Source: Treponema sp. (lineage in GTDB: Bacteria > Spirochaetota > Spirochaetia > Treponematales > Treponemataceae). Taken from it: a DNA stretch of 58,903 nt. The DNA lies in contig NZ_JAFRNB010000005.1 of the NCBI RefSeq assembly GCF_017430385.1, positions 1-58,903 of the forward strand, written 5' to 3'. Below the pieces are notes generated by a model. The model saw only the letters and a list, made by a program, of their open reading frames with translations. It made no database searches and was not told the DNA's origin. Below, one piece after another: positions 16,280 to 24,232 of this stretch. Both the position numbers and the translations under genes were made by a program. How positions within the stretch are numbered: the stretch's first letter is position 1; every line of letters begins with the position of its first letter.

Positions 16280-17104
16280 TTATTTGTCAGCAACACTTAC
16301 AGTTACGACAAGAGTGCCTGATGATGACGGATCTTTTGCTCCGTCTGGTGGTGCAACTGGTGCGGCACCGAATGGCATTGGCGGGCGCTCTGCATCGGCA
16401 GCTGAGCGTGTTCCAAAACCGATGTTTCTTGCGCCTGCCCGAGCAGACTGAGAAGGCGGTACCATGCCGGCGCCTCTTGATGCAGAAGCTTTTTCGCCTC
16501 TGCCAACTACTATTGCGTTTCGAGGCGCGTAATCTGAAATATCTCCTGGTTCATTACCTACGCCGCCTTCTGGAGCCGGGCCTGCAGATGCATTGTCAAG
16601 AGCTTCATCGCTTTTTTCTGTGTTCTTCCAGAATGCGACTTTGCCACTTGATGTGGAAACTTTTACAGACTTGTATTTTGTTGCGAATCCGAATTCTGTA
16701 CCTCGGACAGAAGCTGTTGCGACTGGTGAGCGGACTGTGAATCCTACGCGTCGGTCTGCTGATTTCTGGACATTTGATTTGAGCGAGCCTGTGTCAAGGA
16801 AGATTGCCGTTTCATCCTTGCCTTTTGCTCCTGCAAGACCTTCTCGTTCTGCCAGAGTCTGCAAAGTAATTCTTGAAAGAGGAGCGACAGTAACGGTTGA
16901 TTCCTTGATTTTAAGGATAACTTCTGATTTGAAGCCTGTCTGAATTACGGCACCCTGATTGAGAGTATCGCCTTCTTTGAGTGCAACCCAAGTGTCTCCG
17001 CTCTGAACTTCGGCCTTGCCCTTTGCAGAAACAACAGTCGCCTGCATTGCGAATGATGAAAAAGCTAAAGCCGTAAAAACAACTGAAAGAATAAATTTCT
17101 TCAT
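16280..17104 (-). CDS. Periplasmic FecR-domain protein
   Basis: 274 residues with an N-terminal signal peptide (KKFILSVVFTALAFSSFA). Residues ~20-145 form a FecR domain: an SH3-like start (GKAEVQSGDTWVALKEGD), then LNQGAVIQTGFKSEVILKIK, LSRITLQTL, and VRSPVATASVRGTEFGF, the family signature. The C-terminal 110 residues are glycine-, alanine- and proline-rich and look disordered. In several phyla such proteins are encoded beside CHASE2 cyclases, as here, which suggests a shared envelope-sensing role. It is the last gene of an operon, 22 bp after the beta-barrel gene. Confidence 0.88.
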   Translation of the reverse strand: MKKFILSVVFTALAFSSFAMQATVVSAKGKAEVQSGDTWVALKEGDTLNQGAVIQTGFKSEVILKIKESTVTVAPLSRITLQTLAEREGLAGAKGKDETAIFLDTGSLKSNVQKSADRRVGFTVRSPVATASVRGTEFGFATKYKSVKVSTSSGKVAFWKNTEKSDEALDNASAGPAPEGGVGNEPGDISDYAPRNAIVVGRGEKASASRGAGMVPPSQSARAGARNIGFGTRSAADAERPPMPFGAAPVAPPDGAKDPSSSGTLVVTVSVADK

Positions 17105-17126
17105 ATTTTACCCCCTGTCTGTTATG

Positions 17127-18359
17127 TTAGAAAGCGATTGCCGCTGTAATCTTAAGCTGCGTCTTGTTGCCGCCAATTCCCTTGAACTTATCTGCTTCAT
17201 TATTATATTCATTTTTGCTGATGAACTGAGTGAAACTTGCTCCGAGAGAAACATCGCTGAGGACCTGGAAATTAAATCCTGCGGAATACTGGAAACCTGC
17301 CTGTTCGATTTTGTCCTCTTTGTCTCCACCTGCAGTGTTGAACACAATATCACCGCTTGCATTAAGAAGAAGAGTTGAAACTGGCTTGATTGTGGCAGAA
17401 ATTCCTCCCTTTGCAATGCTTTTATATTCCGGAGAAGCTAAAGAATCGGCTGCAGTGCTGCTTGTGAAGCCCTGGAAAGACTTGAAGCTGCCCTGCTTGC
17501 CGGAAGCGTAAACTCCGTTCAGCGAAATTGACATTGACTTGAAATCTGGATAAGCCGAGAGTGAGGCCGTGGTGAGGTTGCCTTTTTCGGTGTCGCTGTC
17601 ATCATATTTGAACATGCCGATTGTTGAAGTGACGCTGTAGAACACAGGAGAAACGATTGGACCTGTGAGAGCAACTGTGCCGTACATTCTGCTGTATTTT
17701 GTTGATTCAAGCGAGAATGCTCCGAGACCTTCGAGAGAAATTGTCTGACTGGCGAAAATATTCGGGAGAGAGAATGTTGCCGCTCCTACAGCATATTTTT
17801 TTGCCATGACATAGAGAGTTTTTTCTTTGTCGTTGAGATCTGTGGTTAGGTCTGAATTGTTAGCTAGAATCGTGACGTTTTTTGCATTGAGAAGGCCTGT
17901 GTATGCTCCGTAAAGCGAGAAACTGACTCTGGAGATGTTCGCATCGATTTTTAGTCCGTCACCGTTCTGTGAATAGATAAGGCCCGTTGTGTCAGCATTG
18001 AAGAATCGTCCTGCTGAAAGCTGAAGGTCGCCAGAGGAAAGCTCTTTTTTGAGTGAGAGTTTGAAAAGTGTAGCATCAAGCGTGAGTTTGAGCTTTTTGT
18101 CAGAATCTTCTTCGCTTGCGATGTATTCGCTTTTAAAAGCTCCTTCTGCTGTGAAGTAGCTTGAGCCGTCAGCAGTGATCGGAAGACGGAGCCAGATGTT
18201 TGCGCCGTTTTTCTGATTGAGCTTTAATGCGCCGTCTTTTTCGACATTTGCGAAAGTTGTGTCATTTGTGACAAGTCCGCCTGTTTCAACAGAGAACGCA
18301 AGTTGTGCCGCAAAAAGAAGTGAAGTGCAGGCGATTAAATTTTTGAATTTCATTTTCAT
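17127..18359 (-). CDS. Predicted outer-membrane beta-barrel protein
   Basis: 410 residues with a signal peptide ending near FAAQLAFS. The mature protein is built of alternating amphipathic beta strands (for example AEGAFKSEYIAS, LSAGRFF, VSFSLYGAY, ISLNGVYAS, AGFNFQVLSDVSLGASF) and ends in a terminal phenylalanine (KITAAIAF), the usual C-terminal signature for BamA-mediated insertion. No pore family was recognised. Its start codon overlaps the stop of the upstream gene (TAATG), and GGAGG is encoded at that gene's end, so translation is probably coupled. Confidence 0.82.
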   Translation of the reverse strand: MKMKFKNLIACTSLLFAAQLAFSVETGGLVTNDTTFANVEKDGALKLNQKNGANIWLRLPITADGSSYFTAEGAFKSEYIASEEDSDKKLKLTLDATLFKLSLKKELSSGDLQLSAGRFFNADTTGLIYSQNGDGLKIDANISRVSFSLYGAYTGLLNAKNVTILANNSDLTTDLNDKEKTLYVMAKKYAVGAATFSLPNIFASQTISLEGLGAFSLESTKYSRMYGTVALTGPIVSPVFYSVTSTIGMFKYDDSDTEKGNLTTASLSAYPDFKSMSISLNGVYASGKQGSFKSFQGFTSSTAADSLASPEYKSIAKGGISATIKPVSTLLLNASGDIVFNTAGGDKEDKIEQAGFQYSAGFNFQVLSDVSLGASFTQFISKNEYNNEADKFKGIGGNKTQLKITAAIAF

Positions 18360-18814
18360 TATTCGTTCCCTCCTGCAAGCTCAAGGCAGCTGTTGAAAAT
18401 ATCGATTGCTTCCCTGCCAGAAACTTTCATTGAAGGATCGGATTCGGTCGGAAGGATTCCCTGAGCCTTCAGTTCCTTGAAAGCATATCTTTGAGATTTT
18501 GTTAATGTGTAAAACAAACCTCCTTTGAGCTGTAATGCCTTCATGTAAATAGAAGAGATTTGAGCAAGAGTGATTTCTGAATCAGCTTGTGAATCAGAAG
18601 AAAAATAGCCGTTTGATTTGAGGGCTTCAAATGCAGCACTGTCTTGTGAATCATTTTCTGTGATTAAATTTGCGTAAAGAGCAGGAAGATAAGAAGCTTG
18701 TTCACAGGTGATTTTTTCTGATTTGATGATGGCTGTCATTTTGTCCGAACTTTGGGCGAAAGCTGACATGCTGACAAAAAGACTCGCCAAAAAACATAAA
18801 ATGAGTTTTTTCAT
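18359..18814 (-). CDS. Small exported protein of unknown function
   Basis: 151 residues from the ATG at 18814, which has a proper AAGGAG site; the upstream in-frame ATG at 18856 lacks one and would disrupt the signal. The signal peptide is KKLILCFLASLFVSMSAFA with cleavage before QSSD. The mature part is helical, with two similar segments, including YKSNGYF-like and ELKAQGILP turns that recall SLH-type spacing, but not enough to assign the family. It is first in the operon with the barrel and the FecR protein and diverges from the CHASE2 cyclase gene. Confidence 0.75.
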   Translation of the reverse strand: MKKLILCFLASLFVSMSAFAQSSDKMTAIIKSEKITCEQASYLPALYANLITENDSQDSAAFEALKSNGYFSSDSQADSEITLAQISSIYMKALQLKGGLFYTLTKSQRYAFKELKAQGILPTESDPSMKVSGREAIDIFNSCLELAGGNE

Positions 18815-18871
18815 TTTCAACTCCTTTTTAAAATAAAAAATTCTGCTTTTTTGCAAAATTTCTTAAGAAAA

Positions 18872-18902
18872 TTTACAGTTATATTATAAACTGTGTTATA
18901 AT
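18872..18902 (+). promoter_or_regulatory. Promoter of the CHASE2 cyclase gene, predicted leaderless
   Basis: TATAAT (18897-18902) ends 7 nt before the ATG at 18910. TTTACA (18872-18877) is 19 bp upstream. An in-frame ATG at 18901 overlaps the -10 box, so 18910 is taken as the start. Confidence 0.6.
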
Positions 18903-18909
18903 GTTTGTC

Positions 18910-21840
18910 ATGGGAAATAAGCAAAAAAAAGGAAAAAATCAAAAAAAATCTCTTCCACGAAGAATTGTCGCCCTTATCATTGTTTTGAGTGCCGTTTTAT
19001 TTTGGACTCTGTTTTGTGCCATTGGTGCATTGCAGAATTTTGACTACCGCGTCTACGATTTGATGCTGGGCTTTGTCAAAAATCCTGACACTCGAAAGGA
19101 AATTCTTCTTGTTGAGGCGGACAACATTTCAACAAGCAATGATTCTTTTCAGGAAATGAAAACTTGGCCTTGGCCTCGTAATATTTTTGCCAATGCGCTG
19201 CTTCGAATGAAAGAATTCGGTGCTGGCTCGGCCGTATTCGATATTGAGTATCTTTCGCCATCAAATCTTGCCGTCAATGAAGATGCAATCATCGATGCGG
19301 CTGCAAATTTTGACGGAAGCCGCCCGAATTTTGAAAGCTTCATCAAGGATAACGATGATTATTTTTCCCGCGCAATCCAGTTCTTCGGGAACACCTGGCT
19401 CACCATCAACACGCTGGACATCGACATGAAGTATTCTGATGAGGAAATCGAGTATGTCAAAAAACGCTTCCTTTATAATGCCGAAGATAAAAATGATTTG
19501 ATTCTTAAAGATTTCAGACAGTCCAGGCTCGACAGCATAAAAACTTCCTTCATTGATAATTTTACAGAGGACAAACCAGACTGGGACAATCCCGACTTCC
19601 TCAAAAAATATATAATTGGTTTCTCGCCGGCAATGCACCAGTTTATAAGTCACGCAAACGGAGCCGGATTTACGAATGTCATCATCGATATGGACGGAAC
19701 TCGCCGCAGAATTGAGCTTCTTAACAAAAAAGATGATGTTTATTCGGGGCAGCTTTCTTTTGCGCCGATTGTCCGAACCTTGAATCCAGAAAAAATCATC
19801 CGTGAAAAAAGGTCTTTGCGGCTTGAAAAATGCAGCGGGCTTAACGGAAAAACTATAAAAATTCCTTTGGACTCAAAAGGAAAAATGCTGATTAACTGGC
19901 TCCACTCGCTGTTCGTAGATTCTTTTAGGCATGAGAGCATGTTCTTCCTTGCACAGCTTGATGAGCTTGAAAAAAACATAGTCCTTGAGCTTAAATCTTT
20001 GAGCGGATTTTTAACATCTCTTGATTCTGCGCAAATTCCGGGGCTTAAACTTGATCCGCTTCAATCTGCCGCCGCTGTCAAACAACTCGTTGCGGATTAC
20101 AAGGACATTACTGATTTTAAGGAATATCTTCTTTCTAAATGCGAGGGCTATGATATAGAAGGAAATGCAATCGGTGGTGGAATTGACGATTCCGAGTACG
20201 AGCAGTATTTCCAAGCACGAAAAGATTTCTTTGATTCTGTGACTGCATTCTGCAAGGGCAATTCAATGGATGAAATCGCAGACCGGCTTCTTGCTTTGAG
20301 CGAATACATTCCGGCTGATGAATATCAGGTGATTCAGACGGAGCTTGCGGAGCTTTTTGACACTCTTGAAAGCGAAAATTCTCTATATAACTCGATTTTT
20401 GCTGATAAAAAGGCGGTTTATGAGAATTCATTCTGTATTCTTGGACATACGGCAAGTTCTACAACTGATTTAGGTACGACTCCGTTTGAGCGGGCTTACA
20501 TGAATGTCGGAACTCATGCGAATGTTTACAACACGATTATGAATCAGGATTTCATTTATCCGGTTGACTGGGGCTGGGGAGTTGTGATTGCGGCAATTTT
20601 TGCCATCGTGCTGATTGTTTTGCCTGCCGAAAAGAGGGATTTGATTCAGAACACAACCGGCGTTCTTCTTGTTTTGCTTTCGGTTTTCGTGCCGTTCCTG
20701 CTTATCAGACTTTTCAATGTTTATATTCCTGCGTTCACGCCATTCTTGATTGCTTTCACATCTTATCTTGCGATGACGATTTACAGGTTTGCGACAAGTG
20801 AAAGTGACAAAAAATTCATCAAATCGGCTTTCAGTCAGTGTCTTGCACCGGCCGTCGTAGATGAAATCATAAAAAATCCGTCCTCATTCAAACTTGGCGG
20901 CCAGACAATCGAGATGACGGCAATCTTCACGGATATTCAGAAATTCTCAGGCTTTTCAGAATTGTTGAGTGCGGCTCAGCTGGTTGCCCTCTTGAATTTC
21001 TATCTTTCACAAATGTCTGACATCATTATGGATAATCGTGGAACCGTTGATAAATACGAAGGTGATGCAATTGTCGCATTCGTTGGCGCACCGTTAAAGA
21101 CGACTGAACATGCGGCTCTTGCATGTCGTTCTGCAATCAAAATGAAGAAAACAGAGCGCGAAATGAACGCTTACATCGAGGATGTCGTTACGAAGCCAAA
21201 GCCAGAAGATATGGAGCAGGATTTGTACGATGCGTTCTGCATTATGGTCAAAAACAAAAAGACAATCTTCACGCGAATCGGTTTGAATTCCGGGGAAATT
21301 GTCGCGGGTTACATGGGCTCAACCAACAAAAAGAATTACACAATCATGGGCAACAATGTAAACTTGGCCAGCCGTCTTGAGGGCGTAAACAAGCAGTACA
21401 GGACGGGCGGAATCTTGATGAGCGAGGCGACCAGAAAGGGGCTTGATGAAAGCTTTATCGTGCGAAGCCTCGACCGTGTTCAGGTTGTCAATGTCGTGAC
21501 ACCAATCCGGCTTTATGAGCTTCTTGATTTGCGTGAAACTGCGGATGAAAATCTTTTGGATTATGTTGCCTCTTGGGAAGATGCGATGAAGGTTTTTGAA
21601 AGCGGGGATTATGCAAAAGCCCTTGAAATGCTCAAAAAACTCAGTGAACTTCGCCCGGAGGACAATACGGCAAAATATTACATCGAGTTGATTGAGAAAT
21701 TCTTCATAAAAGGCTCTTATCCAACCGAGAACGATGATTTTGGTGTCGCATACAACGCTGAAAATCCTGAGAACATGAAGGCTGAATGGATTGGAACGGC
21801 CTATGAAATCAAGGGAACATTCAAGTTGCTGCAGAAGTAG
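18910..21840 (+). CDS. CHASE2-domain adenylate/guanylate cyclase (class III)
   Basis: 976 residues. A first membrane helix (IVALIIVLSAVLFWTLFCAIGAL) leads into a large periplasmic CHASE2 sensor (about residues 45-545, including DYRVYDLMLGF and TWPWPRNIFANAL). Three membrane helices follow (about 550-640), then a class III cyclase domain (about 660-880): metal aspartates in FTDIQKFSGFSELL and EGDAIVAFVG, and RIGLNSGEIVAGYMGS with NNVNLASRLEG. A TPR-like tail (YAKALEMLKKLSELRPEDNTAKYYI) closes it. It should make cAMP (or cGMP) in response to an envelope signal. It is divergent from the FecR operon, which probably supplies or senses the same signal. Confidence 0.93.
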   Translation: MGNKQKKGKNQKKSLPRRIVALIIVLSAVLFWTLFCAIGALQNFDYRVYDLMLGFVKNPDTRKEILLVEADNISTSNDSFQEMKTWPWPRNIFANALLRMKEFGAGSAVFDIEYLSPSNLAVNEDAIIDAAANFDGSRPNFESFIKDNDDYFSRAIQFFGNTWLTINTLDIDMKYSDEEIEYVKKRFLYNAEDKNDLILKDFRQSRLDSIKTSFIDNFTEDKPDWDNPDFLKKYIIGFSPAMHQFISHANGAGFTNVIIDMDGTRRRIELLNKKDDVYSGQLSFAPIVRTLNPEKIIREKRSLRLEKCSGLNGKTIKIPLDSKGKMLINWLHSLFVDSFRHESMFFLAQLDELEKNIVLELKSLSGFLTSLDSAQIPGLKLDPLQSAAAVKQLVADYKDITDFKEYLLSKCEGYDIEGNAIGGGIDDSEYEQYFQARKDFFDSVTAFCKGNSMDEIADRLLALSEYIPADEYQVIQTELAELFDTLESENSLYNSIFADKKAVYENSFCILGHTASSTTDLGTTPFERAYMNVGTHANVYNTIMNQDFIYPVDWGWGVVIAAIFAIVLIVLPAEKRDLIQNTTGVLLVLLSVFVPFLLIRLFNVYIPAFTPFLIAFTSYLAMTIYRFATSESDKKFIKSAFSQCLAPAVVDEIIKNPSSFKLGGQTIEMTAIFTDIQKFSGFSELLSAAQLVALLNFYLSQMSDIIMDNRGTVDKYEGDAIVAFVGAPLKTTEHAALACRSAIKMKKTEREMNAYIEDVVTKPKPEDMEQDLYDAFCIMVKNKKTIFTRIGLNSGEIVAGYMGSTNKKNYTIMGNNVNLASRLEGVNKQYRTGGILMSEATRKGLDESFIVRSLDRVQVVNVVTPIRLYELLDLRETADENLLDYVASWEDAMKVFESGDYAKALEMLKKLSELRPEDNTAKYYIELIEKFFIKGSYPTENDDFGVAYNAENPENMKAEWIGTAYEIKGTFKLLQK

Positions 21841-21894
21841 GGTATTTCCTCTAAGATAAAATTTTGTTTTATCTTTCTATATAACACTTTGTTT

Positions 21895-21923
21895 TTGAAA
21901 CTAAAATTAATCACCGATATTAT
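21895..21923 (+). promoter_or_regulatory. Promoter of the RND efflux operon, predicted leaderless
   Basis: TTGAAA (21895-21900), 17-bp spacer, TATTAT (21918-21923), 6 nt, then ATG at 21930. An AAGG lies between, but too close to the ATG to act as a ribosome-binding site. Confidence 0.65.
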
Positions 21924-21929
21924 TAAGGT

Positions 21930-23219
21930 ATGAAACGAAAGGTAATAATATCGGTGGTTTTTGCTTTTATCGCCTGTTCTTTGAACGCACTTTCTGTTGA
22001 TGAGGCGGTTGAAATGGCAAAAAAGAATAATGTTTCGGTTGCGCGCGGGAAAATCACTCTTGATGCGGTGGCCAGGGCAAAGGCTCATTCATGGAACAGC
22101 GTGAGTCCTTCTGCCAGCGTTTCGGCTTCTTCCTCAATTCCTGTGGATTCATTGAGTGATACTGAATCAAAATATACGGCCAGCTACGGTGTTTCGGCTA
22201 GTGTTTCTGTTTCTTTGAGCGGAAATCTTTTTACTTCAATGAATGCGGCTAAAATTGCTTATGAATCTGGAAAATTGACTTTTGATGATGCCGTGAAATC
22301 CGTGGAACTCAGCGTGCGCGAGGCTTTTTACGGACTTTTGTACGAAAAGGAAAATATTGTCCTGCAAGAAAAAAATCTTGAGATTGCGAAGACTCAGTAC
22401 AACAACAACCTTGCGAAATACAATCAGGGGCGGCTGAGCGAAATCGATGTGCTTTCTGCGGAAGTCAATTACAAGAGCAAGATTCCGACCGTTGAGAGTG
22501 CGCGGACGACTTTCTTGAACGATTTGGCTAGTTTCAAGCAGACTTTGGGGCTTTCCCTTGATGAGGAAGTTGAGCTTGACGGCTCTCTTGATGATTTGAT
22601 AAATCTGAACGAAATCACTGTTGACGAAAAAAATGTGCAGTCTTCTTCTATTAAACAACTCGAATATAAGATTGCCAGTGCAAAAAATTCCGTGATGGAC
22701 AAGAGATTTTCAGCTTTTTCTCCGAGCTTGAAGGCTTCTCTTGATTGGAGCGACAGGAGCTGGTATGTCGGATATGACGGAACGGCCCCGGACGCGCAAA
22801 AATCGGCTTCAATATCACTTTCTGCTACGATTCCTCTGGACGGCGTGCTTCCGTGGTCTGCCCGAAACGATGCGATTGATACGGCTAAGGACACTTTGAA
22901 AGATTTGGAGCTTCAGCTTGAAAATGAAAAGAAAAATCTTACCCGAACTGTTATGTCGAGCCTCAGGTCAATCAAGCAAAGTCAAGAATCAATAAAATAC
23001 AAACAGGCGAATGTTAAGCTTGCTCAAAAAACTTACGACATGACGGCTGAGGCTTACAATCGCGGTGCAAAAGATTTGCTCACTTTGCAGAACGCAAATA
23101 CATCGCTTTTGAATGCACAAGTTTCATTGAAAAGCGAAACGCTTACGCTGATTAAGGCGATTTTGAATCTTGAAAACACAATTGGAATTCCATTCGGAAC
23201 TTTGGGGGTGAATAAATGA
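21930..23219 (+). CDS. TolC-like outer-membrane efflux protein
   Basis: 429 residues with a signal peptide (KVIISVVFAFIACSLNA). It has the two-fold outer-membrane-factor layout: the N-terminal LSVDEAVEMAKKNN start and long coiled-coil helices (YNNNLAKYNQGRLSEIDVLS and the matching AEAYNRGAKDLLTLQNANT). It forms the outer-membrane channel of a tripartite pump with the next two genes. Its stop overlaps the ATG of the HlyD-like gene by 4 bp. Confidence 0.9.
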   Translation: MKRKVIISVVFAFIACSLNALSVDEAVEMAKKNNVSVARGKITLDAVARAKAHSWNSVSPSASVSASSSIPVDSLSDTESKYTASYGVSASVSVSLSGNLFTSMNAAKIAYESGKLTFDDAVKSVELSVREAFYGLLYEKENIVLQEKNLEIAKTQYNNNLAKYNQGRLSEIDVLSAEVNYKSKIPTVESARTTFLNDLASFKQTLGLSLDEEVELDGSLDDLINLNEITVDEKNVQSSSIKQLEYKIASAKNSVMDKRFSAFSPSLKASLDWSDRSWYVGYDGTAPDAQKSASISLSATIPLDGVLPWSARNDAIDTAKDTLKDLELQLENEKKNLTRTVMSSLRSIKQSQESIKYKQANVKLAQKTYDMTAEAYNRGAKDLLTLQNANTSLLNAQVSLKSETLTLIKAILNLENTIGIPFGTLGVNK

Positions 23220-24229
23220 GACGGTCTCACATTGTAATGATTTGTGCAGCGTTGGCTGTGGCTGGAACTTTGGCTTATGTTGGAACTCGAAAAAAGGCAG
23301 GCGGCGCACCGATGGGAAAAGGTCGTGGCCGGGGCGGAAACACTGTATTTTCCGTTAGGACTCAGATAGCACAAAAAGAAACTCTCCACGGCTATGTGAT
23401 TGCGAATGGCGAGATTGAAAGCCAAAATTCGGTGAATGTTTTCCCGGATGTGTCGGGCAAAATCATGGAAACAAATGTCATGCTTGGTTCCAGCGTGCGG
23501 CGCGGTGACATCATTGCTTATGTTGACCCGAATGCTCCAGGCCAGTATTACAAAAAAAGCCCGGTTTACGCTCCTATTAATGGAAGCATTATTTCGACGC
23601 CACTTAAAAACGGAACTACAGTTTCAACGAACACAGTAATTGCGATTGTGGGGGATATTTCAAATTTGCAGGTCAGCGCGGATATTCCTGAGCGTTATGT
23701 CGCAGTTTTGAGGCAGGGGCTTAAGGCCGAAGTCAGCGTTGAGGCTTATCCAGATGTGGTTTTCAATGCGACTGTTACGCGGGTAAGCCCGGTTGTTGAT
23801 ACTGCGAGCCGAACAAAGGAAGTGATTTTGCATTTCGATGAGAAAGATTCGCGGGTTAATGCGGGAATGTTCGGCAAAGTCAAATTGTACACGAAAGATT
23901 ATTCCGGCGAAGTCACGATGCCTGCCGATGCGCTCGTTTCGCTGAACGATGAACTTTATGCCTACATCGTGAAGGAAGATGAGACTGTTGAGCGACGAAA
24001 AGTAAAGACTGGTGAGACGGTTGACGGCGTGGTTCAGATTCTTGAGGGTGTGAACGAAGGCGAAAAAGTCGTAATTCAAGGCCAGACTTCCCTTAACAGC
24101 GGCTCGAAGGTGCGCGACATCACAAACGGAGTTCAGAAAGCGGAAAGTGGAAAGGTGAAAACGGAAAGCGAAAAGCCTGAAGGAGAGAAATCTGGCGAAC
24201 GGGGCGGAAAACGCCCGAACAAGGAATAA
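23216..24229 (+). CDS. RND periplasmic adaptor (HlyD/MFP family)
   Basis: 337 residues. An N-terminal membrane anchor (IVMICAALAVAGTLAYVGT) is followed by a glycine-rich linker and the barrel-sandwich domain (GEIESQNSVNVFPDVSGKI with the lipoyl-like half GSVRRGDIIAYVDP and KSPVYAPINGSIIS), then the beta-barrel domain with VVDTASRTKEVIL. The alpha-hairpin is very short or absent, as in minimal adaptors. The last 35 residues are a Lys/Glu/Ser-rich tail encoded by short GGAAAG-type tandem units like those at 7416. It bridges the AcrB-like pump and the TolC-like channel. Confidence 0.88.
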   Translation: MRRSHIVMICAALAVAGTLAYVGTRKKAGGAPMGKGRGRGGNTVFSVRTQIAQKETLHGYVIANGEIESQNSVNVFPDVSGKIMETNVMLGSSVRRGDIIAYVDPNAPGQYYKKSPVYAPINGSIISTPLKNGTTVSTNTVIAIVGDISNLQVSADIPERYVAVLRQGLKAEVSVEAYPDVVFNATVTRVSPVVDTASRTKEVILHFDEKDSRVNAGMFGKVKLYTKDYSGEVTMPADALVSLNDELYAYIVKEDETVERRKVKTGETVDGVVQILEGVNEGEKVVIQGQTSLNSGSKVRDITNGVQKAESGKVKTESEKPEGEKSGERGGKRPNKE

Positions 24230-24232
24230 TTT

